A DNA stretch of 64,000 bases from Paramacrobiotus metropolitanus (taxonomy: Eukaryota; Tardigrada; Eutardigrada; Parachela; Macrobiotidae). The notes below the pieces were generated by a model. That model had not been told where the DNA came from. It worked only from the letters and a program-made list of their open reading frames with translations, and did no database searches. Made by a program: the position numbers and the translations under genes. The stretch's first letter is position 1. Every line of letters starts with the position of its first letter. The DNA is taken from assembly GCF_019649055.1 (NCBI RefSeq), contig NW_026570276.1, forward strand, positions 920,593 through 984,592, given 5' to 3'. This document shows positions 31,889-44,322 of the stretch, one piece after another.

Positions 31889-33106
31889 ATGGAACGCTGG
31901 AATGGAAAAGTGGCCTTGGTAACCGGTGCATCACAAGGAATGGGAACGGCCATCTGCACCGAACTGGTGGAAAGCGGAATGATTGTGTATGGATGCGGAC
32001 GGAAGTTGAATGCTCTTGAGGTCAGCTACAATTATATTTTGTAATTACTGCCCGAAAATTTTGTGATTTTGATACTGAGCACCGTACATGTTCCTTTGAT
32101 TTTGATATTAATCGTACGTGTATTTTCATAACAAATTTGTGCAACCTTTCAGGAAGTGGCATCGCGTTTGAAGGGTTTGCCGGGTCAGTTCCATCCAATT
32201 CAGTGTGATCTGGGGATGAAAATTCCATTTTGAATGTGTTTGAAACCATCGAACGGCAGGCTGGAAAGCTGCATGTCCTGGTTAACGTTGCCGGTGTACT
32301 GAAGAATTGCACATTGCTGAACGCGGCGACGGAAGATTGGCGCGAGATGATTGACGTATGTACCGTCCAAAAATTTGGGCTATTCTGGCATTTTGCTTAC
32401 CGTTGCTTTATTAGGTACTATTGCTTGCACCGGCGATCGCTTCTCGGGAAGCGGTCAAATTAATGAAAAAGCACGGAATCGACGATGGGCATATCATCAA
32501 TATTCTGTCGTACGTTTCTTCAGTTTATCGCAGATTAAAACTTGTTTAAGTAAAACAAAAAAGTGAGATTTGAGAAAGTGTAAAAAGAAACTCTTAGCCG
32601 AAATAAAATGAAACTTGGCGCAGTTAACAATAAGATATATGTACAAGCATTAAGCAACAGTTAACGAAAACATTGACCGCTACTACAGACAGAATACTGT
32701 GAAACAAAATATTATTTTTTCAGGGTGGGACCACATTCCTTTCCGCCGCTCCCTTTCTTAGCATTTCCCTGTGCGATGAAATGCGCTTTATTAGCGATTG
32801 ACAAAGGCCTTCGCAATGAGCTGCAGTTGCAGCAACATACCGGAATTCGCATTTCCGTAAGGTCACGCGAACTACGGTCGCGAAAGCCGGTTAAACATAA
32901 ACGTTAACCTTTGCTTGCAGTCTATTAGTCCCGGGATGACGGATACCAACACATTCGACACTATCACCGATGAGCACCTCAATCGAGCGCACCCTATGAA
33001 AATGCTGAAAGCTGAGGATATCGCGGAGGGTGTGAAGTATGTTCTCAGCACACCACCGGGATGCAATGTCTTCGATGTCTGGATGCACCCAACAGGCGGC
33101 TTTTAA
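31889..33106 (+). pseudogene. DHRS11-like short-chain dehydrogenase, copy A, frame-broken
   Basis: There are five exons: 31889-32020, 32153 to about 32355, about 32412-32508, about 32724-32902 and about 32923-33106. The order matches copy B. The Rossmann motif VTGASQGMG and cofactor-loop sequence YGCGRKLN are kept, as are LVNVAGVLKN and the C-terminal ISPGMTDTNTFD and YVLSTPPGCNV. Relative to copy B one base is missing near 32212-32216 in exon 2, which moves the frame to a TGA. As in copy B, the catalytic Ser and Tyr are replaced by Gly and Pro, while the Lys remains (CAMKCAL). The break may be real or an assembly error. Confidence 0.75.
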
Positions 33107-35790
33107 TCAGATTGTGGTGCGCTTTCGTTCTTTAACGGAATTTCGGGAAAACGATCCTCCTGCTTCAATGGCAAGACGTGTGTCCAACATTTTTATTGCG
33201 CTTAGTAGAACCAGAATTATTGTCATTAAATGTGGATGGAATGCAATTAAGATTATTTGCATTTCCCGTTCATTAACAGCGCTAGTAAGAGCATATTTAT
33301 TTTGCGCTTGTAATGTCCGTAAGGAGTGCACTTCCTTTCGCGCGCCGGTCTAGCCGAAACATGAACTTAAAACGAGACTTGATTTAATTCTGTCGTTTGT
33401 TACTCTCAAAGTAGCGTAAAAGTTTGGAATACAGATAAATTTAAAATCGCGGAGAATGTGAACGCTGAATTCAAGCTGCATAGACAATGCAGTGTTTTCG
33501 GATGCTGCGGTGCCCATATGCGTTTCTCGCCGCAAACTGAAAATATAAACAAAAAATTACCGAAATCAATTCCAAGGAGACAAAGTCGGTTGATCACAAA
33601 ATCCTAGTCAGCTGCAGCTGGCCTTTCACGAAGAATGAGCTTTTCAAGGTCAGTACACACTGTGTACACGCTGCTTCTGGGGAGCTGGGTCGCAGCGTCA
33701 GCTAAATTAAGTTATCAAATAGGACCTGGAAATATGGAATCGTCCCACCTTCTAATAAAATCTTATAGTTCCCTGGTTTTTATTTAGTTTGTTGGTGCAT
33801 GGACATAGATACGGTACAAACAAGTTGCCGAATTCGGCGCTTTGACGACTAACCAGCACTTTCCACCTGAAATCCAACCAACAGAAAAGAAAGCAAAAGA
33901 TATACTGTAACGAAGCTGTATAGTACAATGCATACCACGTGGACAGGATTAGTGAAGGAATCCAGTAATTTTTCTTTTGAATGTATTCCGAAAGCGGTGC
34001 GTGCAGCGTAACAATGTACATAATATGTGCATTGTTAAGCACTTGTTTTGGCCTTATTCACATTTCACAATGTTATTGTGGATAAAGTCAAAACAGGGAA
34101 AGGGATTGTAGGAAAGTATACGAAGCTGCAATAAACCTGAGGTCTATATTATACGAGACTTGCGCACGTTCTGGCCAACATTTACGGAGTGTTGTTAACA
34201 CCGTAACCGTCTTTACTTAAAAGTCCGCTGCTATTAAACGCTAGCTGCGGATTTTTATGTAAAACCTTCGAATATTTGCACGGCAGCCAGAAAACGGAAG
34301 TGGTTACTGAAAATATTTTATGAATTATTAACACAAATAATGATACTGTTTGTTAATAAACAGTTGCCCTACTACGCCAGAATTTGCGTTGTATGGATTA
34401 CGGATGCCACGGTAACAACGTCACCAGCTGCAGAAATCCTTCGTAATATGACATCGAGGATATCAAAATCTGTTCTGGACCACTGTATGAAACTCCTGTT
34501 AGGAGCATTAGGAGCTTTAGTATTAACGTTTCTAATGCTCCTATCCGTACATAGTTACATAGTAGCCCAAGCTTAGCTTCACATAGCTTTTGGTACAGTG
34601 AATTGTCGAGCAAGGCTATCAGCCTGCTAGCCTTGCTAGACCGGATAGCCATCTTATTGCACTGGAAGCTCCGGAAACCGCGACAGATTGGACTGGACCA
34701 GTGCATGGACCTGGAGCATTTGCAAGCCGAGGCGTCCCATCTCATAGACAGGATTTCGAAGATCACAGACTCCTGCAGCATCAAGGGACCGTATAGTATG
34801 GCGGCTGCTTAGATTCCGCGTAATACAATACCTGAAGTTAAATAATTGTGCATAACTACACCGCTACGTGTCCCTAAAAAGAGAACCCATGCATTTGTTT
34901 ATGCAGGATTAATATGCTTGAAGATCAGCTGTCTGAAGAACAGATAGGTCTAGTTTGCCGGTAACGCAGGCAAAAAAACGATGACAACAATACTTCATAT
35001 ATTATGTTTGGTCTACCGCAGACCGCATGTACCGTAAGTACTTGGTAAACCATACCATCTACATATTTGTACACACATATCCTCCTCCAGGAAAATAAGC
35101 TTTACCATTAAAAATCTCTTGATGTAAGAGTACTGTATTATTTATGCAGCAGGTCGTTTTTGCTTGCCCTAACAGGACTTTCGCTTTTTGGACTCATATA
35201 CCATAAAAGTCGAAGAAACAAAAAATTTGTTATTAAATTTTTCATACATTTTGCTACTGCGCGGCTTGGGATCGATATAAGACGTCTGCCGAGTCGTTGC
35301 AGCTAGGCATTATTAAAACTAATAGCAGTTTGCTCCCTTGTTTACGCGCATTTTGCGGCAGGTTCATTGAACCGTGACAGATTCTTATATGCGGTATACG
35401 ACTAGAATCAGTCGTAGCATATAAGAAACTGTAGTTTCGGTTTTTGGTATTCGATATCCGTGTGTAAACAAAAATAATTTTTGGCGCCCGTAGAGTACGG
35501 AAGGGTCCGGCCGGTTGAAGGAAGCGGTGGGGCCTAACAGTCATGTGACATGAGTCATGTGACATGAGTCGAGTAACGATGCGTGAAACTTGTAGATGGC
35601 GTTGTTAGCTCGGCATCTTCTTTAGGTTACATTAGTGCATTAGCGCTGCAACTTGTATGTGTACAAATCACCCATACATACATACAACTAAGACGTTTTC
35701 GCAATTGCCATTGGCTGGCCCAGCCTACTTTTGCCTACCTGTATAGATGTATGCGTGATTTGTATACATACAAGTAAGAAACGCAAATGC
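33107..35790. other. Gene-poor interval
   Basis: Two short plus-strand frames at 34340-34576 (with a hydrophobic LLLGALGALVLTFLMLL segment) and 34603-34812 are possible but unsupported. The segment 34495-34545 is a loose inverted repeat around GGAGCATTAGGAGC. No RNA gene seen. Confidence 0.35.
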
Positions 35791-36062
35791 ACTATTATGT
35801 GCTCCTACATTCTGTAGGAGCACCTTGCAATGTGCTCGTACATTATGCAGGAGCACATTGCATCGGTTTCATCGGTTCTTGGAGGAGAAAAACGGAATTG
35901 TAGTATCCAAACAAACCTAATCCAATATGCTCCTGCAATGTGCTCCTACATATGTAGGAGCACATTGCAATGTGCTCCTATATATATGTGCTCCTACATA
36001 TGTAGGAGCATATTACAATGTGCTCCTACATAATGTACGACTACATTGCAGGAGCATATTGT
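35791..36062. repeat. Cluster of perfect palindromes (TGCTCCTACAT / ATGTAGGAGCA)
   Basis: Over about 270 bp the words TGCTCCTACAT and ATGTAGGAGCA alternate with ATTGCAAT. They build several perfect palindromes, for example 35940-35963 (24 bp) and about 35988-36013. The connecting GAGCACATTGCAATGTGCTC is itself palindromic. One strand could fold into a chain of hairpins or a cruciform. The short frame read across it is a by-product of the repeat. Confidence 0.85.
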
Positions 36063-36370
36063 ATGTGGAGATTATAAAGGGTAGGAATATAAAGTGCTGA
36101 ATAGAGAATTTAATAATATAGTGAATTATATTAAAGGTGATATGTTTGACGAAAAGTGATAATGAAGAAAGGGTGTACTAATCCAGTGTAGCGAAGAAAG
36201 GGTCAACATTGAATTTGGGTGAAAGTAAAGGGATTTTTACTGTAGTATGGTATAAATATGTTCGACTTTCTGGCTGTTCGTATTTGAGTGTTTAATGAAG
36301 TGTTACAGAAGTGGAGTATGTTGTGGGTTGTAGATAGTGATGGATTATTGTGGAAAATTTAAGAAATTTC

Positions 36371-37699
36371 GAGAAAGTTGATTGCTTAATGGAGCAGACT
36401 ATCGTGTTTTGCTCTGATAGTCTTGGATGTGTAGGAACAGGTGGTTTGTATATGGGAAGTAGGTTGGTAGGTACATTAAAAGGTTGTTCGAGAAAATGTA
36501 TAGTTTAATTGGTTTGTTGACTGGATTTTTTGAGTTCGGTGGGTATATAAAAAGTTGAGGAATCTGTGTTTGAGTTATTATGGAGTGGACGAAGTATATT
36601 GAGTGAGCAAAATGTTTTTCTTGTTGGTTAGTTTTTGGTGGCTGGTGTGGATACTTACTGATTCAGGTTGCTGTCTTTTGTTTAGCTTTGGTAAGTCTTT
36701 TTAGGTTGAGTATGGTTTAGTAAAGTTTTCTTTTATACATTATTTTCGTTTAAGAATTCTTTTTTTAACAAAATAATGGAAGGTGGTTGTGATCGTAAGA
36801 AATACATGCGTGAGTATATGGGTGATTATAGAAAGAAATGCAAAATCGAAACTGATGGTAATTGTAGCAGGGAGGATAATGTAGGAAGTGGTGATTATCT
36901 TAGATATGAGAATGTAAAAGTTAAAAAACAAAAATGTAATCGGAATACTAAAGATGGTGCGTTTTCTGGTATGCTAGGAAAAAAATTATTGGACAATTTG
37001 TGTAAAGGCAACGTGCTAAACGACATTTGCGGAGTATGGTAATGTGTAATGGTTGTCCGGATCTTTTCTTAAGCATTACTTTACAATTTTGTTCTGAATT
37101 GTTGTGTTTTGCTGACCCTGTTAAGTTTACATTTTTGTTTTTTAACTTCACATTTTTATGTCTAACATCATCAATACTTCATTATCTTCCTTGCTACAAT
37201 TACCATCAGTTTCCGTTTTGCGGTTTTTTTTCTATAATCACGCACATACTCACGCATGTATTTCTTGCGATCACAACCAGTTTCCATTATTTTATTTAAA
37301 AAAACAATACTTAAAAGAAACTATCTATGAAAGCAAACTTACTAAACTATACCCAACCTAAAAAGACCAAAGCCAAACAAAACACAACAACCTGAATCAG
37401 TACGCTTCCGAAAATCTAAACCGGCCACCAGAAAATAACCACAAGAAAAACATTCTCCTCACTGCATATACTCCGTCAAGTCCATAATAACTCAAACACA
37501 ACGTTCCTCTACTTCTACTAATATACCCACTGAAATCAAAAAATCCAGTCAACAAACCAATTAAACCAAACATTCTCTCGAACAACCTTTTAATGTACAT
37601 CCCAGCCTACATCCCATATACAAACCACCTGTTACTACACATCCAAGACTATCAGTGCAAAACATAATAGTTCGCTCCATTAAGCAATCAACTTTCTTA
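36371..37699. mobile_element. Foldback element with inverted arms of about 570 bp
   Basis: Left arm about 36371-36945 and right arm about 37128-37699 are diverged inverted copies. GAAAGTTGATTGCTTAATGG on the left returns as CCATTAAGCAATCAACTTTC on the right. The match continues through GGTTGTTCGAGA, ACTGGATTTTTT and AGTTAAAAAACAAAAATG at the inner edge, leaving a loop of about 180 bp. Outer ends are blurred and I see no certain target-site duplication. Both arms contain the same degenerate coding-like sequence. The left arm has an ATG frame at 36776-37042 with KKYMREYMGDYRKK, a short motif also met in Helitron-type and other element proteins. Transposase not identified. Confidence 0.75.
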
Positions 37700-39112
37700 A
37701 CTACACAAATTACGAGTACTACTACACAAATTACTACCACCAAAATGACTGTGTTAACCTATGGAAAGTTACAGACTAAACGCGCAATTTTCAGGGTCTC
37801 AACTGTAGTAAAGAAACTCGTGTCCTTCATACACTCACAAAATTCTTTCCCCTACTATTATTATTCCTGTTATACGAGTATACACAAATCCGAAATTATT
37901 TTAAATCCCAGTATTCCTCTTTCTTATCCCGTACCTGCCGCTACACAATCGAGAGATTGTCCACGCAGTGTATTTAAAAGATTCCGTTCTGATATACTCG
38001 TCCAGTACACCACCGAGTGGCACCGACACGTGGGCAGCGGAAGCTTTAAATCGTGGTAACTTCCGCCATCCTGAAAATTTTTGGTAACCGGTTTCCGAAA
38101 TAAAATTTCTAGATTTTCTGTTTTCGAACCATCAAAATGATGTGAATATTTATTTTTTACAGTAAGTTTTAACATCTGTGGTTCTTCTTCGTACGAAGAT
38201 TACAAAAATGATTGCAACTGCGTGTACAGTCAACTTTATCACGACTGTATACTGATCACAAATAATTATACGGTTACTTAAAGCACCGGCAGTAAATCAT
38301 GCAGAATATTGCAGTTAGGCTAGAAGAATGTACAGTGGTACGAGTATAAATGATGCTGCGGATGAGAGAAAATTTAAATTTTTAACTTATGTGTATGTTG
38401 ATTCGCTTTCCAGTAAGGCCGTAAGGGAACAAATACATTATACATATGTTTATTGTCTTCCGTATGAATACGTGGTAAAATTACAAAACATCAGAGGAGA
38501 TCTTCCAAGCCACACAGCTGAGGCTTTGGATATGCATTAACTGGCGGCTAAGAAAATAAATTAACAAATGAAAATGTTTCCATTTGCAATTGTATCATAT
38601 CAAACTGTGTGCGATGATTATACTATGAGAACAGCAGATGCTGAAAACCGTGACTGTCTGCCGATCAAGCGCGGAAACCGCCGGCACATACAGCAAACCC
38701 CATTTTGTTCAATGCAGTGCTATCTCTTCACACTGAATCGGCAGACCAGACGGCATTCAGCGCTGCTCAAATTCTCTAAACAAATAAGATTTGAGCTTTG
38801 TTACGTAACCGGTTATTAAAAGAAAACTGCAGGGCTGTTGTTGTCTTTTCTGGGCTTTTAAACAAATACCGGCTCAGCGGTTTCTGTATGCCAGGAAACT
38901 TCACGAGAACTCTTACAAACCCAGATAAATAAAGCGCACCTGGCCATTGCATAATACTTTTACATTTTTTAAGCGACGCACATCACGGTACAAGGGAATT
39001 TTTCTGCCTCCCTAAGCCAAGCCCGCTAATTTCTCGCCACTATTTTGCATGTCGTTACGGAACGCACAGAGTTAAATCGTTTAAAATTTTGCAATAATTA
39101 TTCTACGTAATA
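37700..39112. other. Interval upstream of SDR copy B
   Basis: No gene seen. From about 38560 to 39112 the sequence is recognisably related to 31140-31888, including ACCGGCTCAGCG near 38870 and 31695, so the duplication includes several hundred bp of 5' flank. Confidence 0.5.
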
Positions 39113-40391
39113 ATGGAACGGTGGAATGGAAAAGTGGCGTTGGTGACCGGTGCATCGCAGGGAATGGGAACGGCCATCTGCACCGAACTGGTCAAAAGCG
39201 GAATGATTGTGTATGGATGCGGCCGGAAATTGAACGCACTCGAGGTCAACCACCATTTATTTTTTAACTTACTGCCTGTTAGTGTTGATATGAAATACGG
39301 TAAAGGGATTTCTTAACAAATTTGTACAACTTTCAGGAAGTGGGAACGCGTTTGAAAGATTCGCCGGGCCAGTTCCATCCGATTCAATGTGATCTACGGG
39401 ATGAGAAGTCCATTTTAAATGTGTTTCAAACCATCGATCGCCAGGCCGGGAAACTCCATGTCTTGGTTAATGTAGCCGGTGTACTAAAGAACTGCACATT
39501 GCTGAATGCGTCGACGGAAGACTGGCGTGAGATGATCGATGTACGTGTTAAGAAAAGTGTCTAGTTTGCCGTTTTTGACACCTGCTGAAAATTGCTTGAC
39601 AGATATTGCTGCTGGCACCGGCGATTGCGTCTCGCGAAGCGGTTAAAATAATGAAGAAACACGGGATCAACGACGGGCATATTATTAACATTCTCTCGTA
39701 AGCTTTTTTAACTCTTTGCTTTAATGTAACAAAAAGTACTTAAGCTGCAATTAAATATTTGCAAACTACGAACATAATTTAAATAACAATTTCGGTAAAA
39801 ATTAATAAAATTTATAAAGGTACCATGCCGTGCAATTAAAATGCAAAAAAAACTTTATCGAACGTTGCGGTAGTTTGTGTTTTAAATGTATAAACCAGTT
39901 CTAAAATAAAAATAACATAAAACTAAAATAATAAAATTATGTGTGATAAAAAAGTTGTTAGCAAAGCATATTTTATCATTATCGGCCAACCTAAATATTA
40001 ATGTAATTTTTTCAGTATTGGAGTACATTCGTTTCCGCCGCTGCCTTTCCTAGCGTTTCCTTGCGCGATGAAATGCGCTTTACTGGCCATTAACAAAGGC
40101 TTGAGGAATGAACTACAGCTGCAAGAGCATACCGGGATTCGCGTTACGGTAACGTAGTTCAGATTATGATGAAAAAAAGAAATTCAACATAAGCCTTTAT
40201 TGCAGTCCATTAGTCCCGGGATGACGGATACCAGTACATACGACACAATTACGGATGAGCATATTAATCGAGCACACCCTATGAAAGCACTGCAGGCCGG
40301 TGATATCGCGGCGGGAGTGAAGTATGTCCTCAGCACACCACCGGGATGTAATGTCTTCGATGTTGCCATGCAGCCAACCGGCGGCTTTTAA
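39113..40391 (+). CDS. DHRS11-like short-chain dehydrogenase, copy B, catalytic Ser and Tyr lost
   Basis: Exons 39113-39244, 39337-39540, 39603-39697, 40016-40148 and 40206-40391 join in frame into an SDR of about 250 residues. VTGASQGMG and YGCGRKLN form the NADP site. In the active-site stretch, which aligns with DHRS11 without gaps, the catalytic Ser is Gly (SIGVH) and the Tyr of YxxxK is Pro (PCAMK); the Lys is kept. The first donor reads GAG-GTCAAC, the others GTACGT, GTAAGC and GTAACG. It is open throughout, unlike copy A. It probably binds nucleotide or protein without oxidoreductase activity (inference). Confidence 0.85.
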
Positions 40392-40861
40392 TCGTTCGAC
40401 TATGGTGTAGCTTTAATTACTTTACATACATAGTTAAATGTTGCATACATAATTAAATGTTTACATACATAATTAAATGTTAAAACCTCTTGCGCGGTAT
40501 ATCTTTGCATAAGCAACACTCAGCTGCAGGTGGCTTTAGCGGGCGGCTATTTGAGCAACGGCAGCTGCGGAAGTCGTGGGTATATTCAGAATAAATTAAC
40601 GTTTACTATAGATAATAATTTATTATCTATACAGTTTTCGGAAGAAAAATTGGTATGGTCGAATGCAAAACATTTGTCCGGCGTGTAATTAGTATTTGAG
40701 ATCATGCAACAAAAAGCGATTCCAAGGCAGAAAACACCGAAGTCACGGAAAATTTGCAAAAAACAATACTGAAGCGTTATCTACGGACTACGAGATCGGG
40801 GCTTATTTATTAATAATCAACGTACAGATCAGGTGGAAGAAAAATAAACACGTGATATTAC
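40392..40861. other. Spacer with short tandem repeat
   Basis: Three imperfect copies of CATACATAATTAAATGTT occur at about 40425-40482. Nothing else seen. Confidence 0.5.
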
Positions 40862-41110
40862 TCACAACAGCAAAACTTCATTTAAACTATCCACTCCGTC
40901 CATCGTGCCAAGGATAGATGCTACATTTCCGCGCTGAATTTCCAGTGAAAGCCGTTGGCGCAGAAATTCATGCGATCGACGCTCTCCCGTGTGCTGCTGC
41001 AGTCTTTTGCCCAACTCTTTTACAATGGCGATAGCCGACGGGCCCCAGGGTCCCATCGTCTCGAAGGCGATCGGAAAAAAGATGTAGCGCCCTTGTAAAT
41101 ATGCATAAAG
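40862..41110 (-). pseudogene. C-terminal fragment of a retroelement ORF
   Basis: The minus frame reads RYIFFPIAFETMGPWGPSA, then IVKELGKRLQQHTGE, and ends FLRQRLSLEIQRGNVAS. This matches the region often found after the reverse transcriptase in invertebrate retroelement-derived proteins. No polymerase domain is attached, so it is debris. A shorter relative lies at 61600-61690. Confidence 0.55.
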
Positions 41111-41606
41111 TCGAGATTTCTTTTCTTCTGCTACGAGTATATCTCTTCGAACAGGTTAGAACAAATTTCCATTAAAAAATGCCGCGGAACGTAAACAGCA
41201 ATAGAGATATAAGACGTCTGACATTTCAATTTGATCCGTACGGAAAGGGGCTTTTTAACTGGCTGAATTTTCGGCTTAATTCCTCGGAAGCTGATACTGG
41301 TGGAGCGGGGCGTTCCAGATTTACAAAATACTGTAGACAAAACATAACACCAATAACAACAAAAACCAAGAGCAATACGGCGGAGGCAGCGGTCCAGGAC
41401 TGTGATGATGCGGCAGGCGGGAAAAATGTTGCTGGAATGGCATTTTCATTACCGCCTGCACTTCCTCGAAAATGAACAGGTTGTTCCCGATCAAATGCCC
41501 ATGACAGCTCTTCGTTATCTCCGTACCCGACTTGCTCGATTTCATTGTTCTCGCGTGACGCAGACCGTGAATGTCTAGTGCGCCGGTTCTCCCGCTCCCA
41601 AATAAG

Positions 41607-42237
41607 TTAGTCAAAATCTACTTTACTAAATGGTATGGCATCGTCATGGACAAAGAACCAACTACCACACCGGCATTTCTCGGGAAACCAGGTGTGATAA
41701 TCCCCGCCTTGAGGCAGCAGTCTTTTGTACTGCGGTACCTGTGCCGCTCCGCGTAAAATTCCGGCTCCCATAACAGTCACACCGCTGCGGACTGCACGTG
41801 CCGGAAATTCTTTATCTTCGGTCACCAGCCAAACCTCCCCGGCAGCCTGGTGGCGCAGATACAGGGCGTAGACCAGGATGAGACCATCGCTCGGGGAGCG
41901 GTAAGGGCCGTGCTTCGGAAGATAAAAGACGCGCTGCAAATAATCGGCAACGCGTTTGTCCTGGAAACGTACTCTGATGTGCCGCTGTTTAAATTGCGCC
42001 AGGTAATCATCTTTTTTTATGGCTTTCCTCCGTTTCTCGTTTCTCTTTATCTTTACCGTTTCGCAACCCATGGAGTTCTTCAGAAACTTTATGGTGAATT
42101 ATCAGCAGAACAAAGTTTGGCAGCGTGGAACGCTTGCCATCCGCAATTTCTTGGAAAATCTTCAGCCCAGCGGGCTCCAGTAAGGTGCGAGTATCGAAAA
42201 CCAGTTTTAGACTGCTCACCTCTATTATACGCTCCAT
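41607..42237 (-). pseudogene. PIN-domain nuclease-like protein, copy 1, one frame break
   Basis: PIN domains are Mg-dependent RNases with four acidic residues. All four appear: Asp in LVFDTRTLL, Glu in VSEELHGL, Asp in SPSDGLILVYAL and Asp in VTEDKEF. The frame from ATG 42237 shifts near 42040-42050 into the frame ending at 41607. The KHGPYRSPSDGLILVYALYL layout fits Swt1/NYN-like eukaryotic PIN proteins. A further minus-strand frame at 41614-41321 ends in a hydrophobic segment (SWFLLLLVLCFVYSIL) and might be a downstream membrane-anchor exon. A second copy lies at 53711-54495. Confidence 0.7.
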
Positions 42238-44263
42238 AGCGAAATATTAGCAACGGCTGCAAGTACTTAAAACTCGGAACCTCCGATCCACGGGTAAAGG
42301 AACACTGGAAATAAGCTTACTCAATCAAACAAACCAAAACTGCCCTTGCAATGCAAAACAAAGCCGAGCAGACAGATAAGGTATCTTAAATCTTCACAAC
42401 AACCAGGAATAATGACAATAAAAATCCAGGAAAATAGGTACCTGTATCATATCGGAGCGGTAAGTTGATGCTCCCGATAAAGACTGCAGGAGAGGTACGA
42501 GGATGCGCGCAGTCGAACCGACAGGTTAGGACCGTACACTGCACTTAATACACCGTCAACTGTACTGTGTGAAAATATGAGAAACATAATAGACAATCTT
42601 TAAGCTCCAACCGCGGGAATTGTCGGAGCATTTGCTAATGTCTTTTTGCCGAAATGCATCGTTTCATCGGTCGGACTATCCGTGACGCTACCAAGGGGCA
42701 TCTCCATTAACGGCGTTTTTGAGACAGTGCTTCAGTTGAGCAGTAGTAAGAGAAACTGCGACAGCCCGTCTCGCAACGCTGAAAACGCATCCCTAACATC
42801 ACGAATAACGGTTGTAGTGGTTAACGTTGCCCACTGATTATGTGCTGCATTTCACGTTTCTCAGATCACAGAATTTGATTTACAGATACCTTCTAACCTA
42901 ACCCCCGGAAACATTGTTGGAGATTGCTGATGTATGTAGGTGTGTACAGTATGTACAGTATTCAACATGGAATCATTATTACCAGAGAGGTCGTCGTAAT
43001 TTTGCCGGTCACACATGTCACAGCAAAAGCATTTTGGATTGTTTTTTTTCGTCATTATCAACCTTTTTCTGCACATTGCCAGTAAGATTGCAGACTGCAG
43101 CTATAAGCTATCAACAGTAGCGATACTTTATATCATTCTATGTTGTGTTCTGTTATCAACTACACAAAACGCGTCCCACTGGCTCAACTTCTGTCTCAGT
43201 TCAATATAAAATCCCATACCAGTAGGCTGTAGCTGTGTTCCGTGGATCCTATTGCCACTTTAGAATTGTCTGCGTTAGAACAGCGTTTTTATATTTTTAA
43301 AGGTAGCTGATCCTTAATTGCTCAGTATTTTTTTTATGTTGCTCAGTAATTTGTAACTAACTAGCATAACAGTCTGTCACTTGCTCGTCCGCTCCCCCTC
43401 CTCCGCGGTGCATTACGCAAACAAAGTAATAAATTAATAATGAAATTTTGCTCAACTTATTAAGTTATGGAAATGGCTGTGCGTCCCGAATGGTCGGGGT
43501 GCAGAAATATCAGAATTTGTTTGCTGTTCCGGCAGTTGATCGGGTTTTACTTATTTGTTTTACTCGATTAAACCCAAGGTTGCAGGAGAGCATAAGTTGA
43601 GAGAGCTGCAGAATTCGAAGACTCTTAATAGCTCAGTGGTACCTTTCGCTATGTTCATCCCCTTTTTATTGCCTGGTTTATCGGAAAGGTTGTTCGAAAC
43701 ATCCCGGAATCGAGAGATCCTGATTTTCAGCAACTTTACAGCAAGCAAATAACAGTGTTTTATCAGGTTCGGTGCGTAACAGTTGTTAGAGGTCATTAGG
43801 ACGGCACGAAAGTCCATTTCATTACTATGCACAAAACTGCAGCAAATGCAAATAAATTCACAGGTTAAGGCTGTCCTGCTTTCATGCGCGTTCAAACCTG
43901 TACGGGTGTAGCGGTTGAAAGCCGAAACTGAATTGATTATTACTGATACTCTTCAGGATTAATATTTACAACAAAGTTAGCAACTTTCCCATTGCTTCCC
44001 CAGATTTTTTTTGGAGAGCGCATATAACAAAAGCTTTGGGTGCAGTCTGGTGTCTTTCATCATCAAACAATATACAGTAGCATACTGAAAATACTACAGG
44101 AATCATTGTTCTACCTGATCATTTATGATAGCGCGCGTATCTTCTGGTTTTCTTATACAAACATTTGCTGCCGCTGATAATCTCGTGGCTTGTGGTAAGC
44201 AAGCTTGCCATCCCCCCAGAATAGAGATATCTCCTCTTCTGCGCAGTATTAGAACCTTGTAAA
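42238..44263. other. Gene-poor interval
   Basis: No gene seen. At 43469-43490 a GGAAATGGCTGTGCGTCCCGA sequence recurs in variant form at 52443-52464 and, inverted, at 44668-44702, suggesting a dispersed repeat. Confidence 0.35.
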
Positions 44264-44322
44264 AGATTGCTGTTTTTAAAATAGGTAGCTGTACAGCTAC
44301 CTATTTTTAAAAACAGCAATCT
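44264..44322. repeat. Near-perfect 59-bp palindrome
   Basis: Arms of 28-29 nt (AGATTGCTGTTTTTAAAA, then TAGGTAGCTG, with their complement) differ by one A in a homopolymer and meet at GTAC (44291-44294). It would form a long hairpin. No flanking element seen. Confidence 0.85.

Noticed and set aside
34340-34812. Small membrane-protein gene
   Set aside because: Two unconnected frames with no splice signals that join them sensibly and an equally long frame on the other strand.
35830-36033. 67-codon frame with CSYIC repeats
   Set aside because: It is only the translation of the palindromic TGCTCCTACAT array.
35791-36062. CRISPR-like array
   Set aside because: Units are palindromic and alternate in orientation with no unique spacers, and the genome is eukaryotic.
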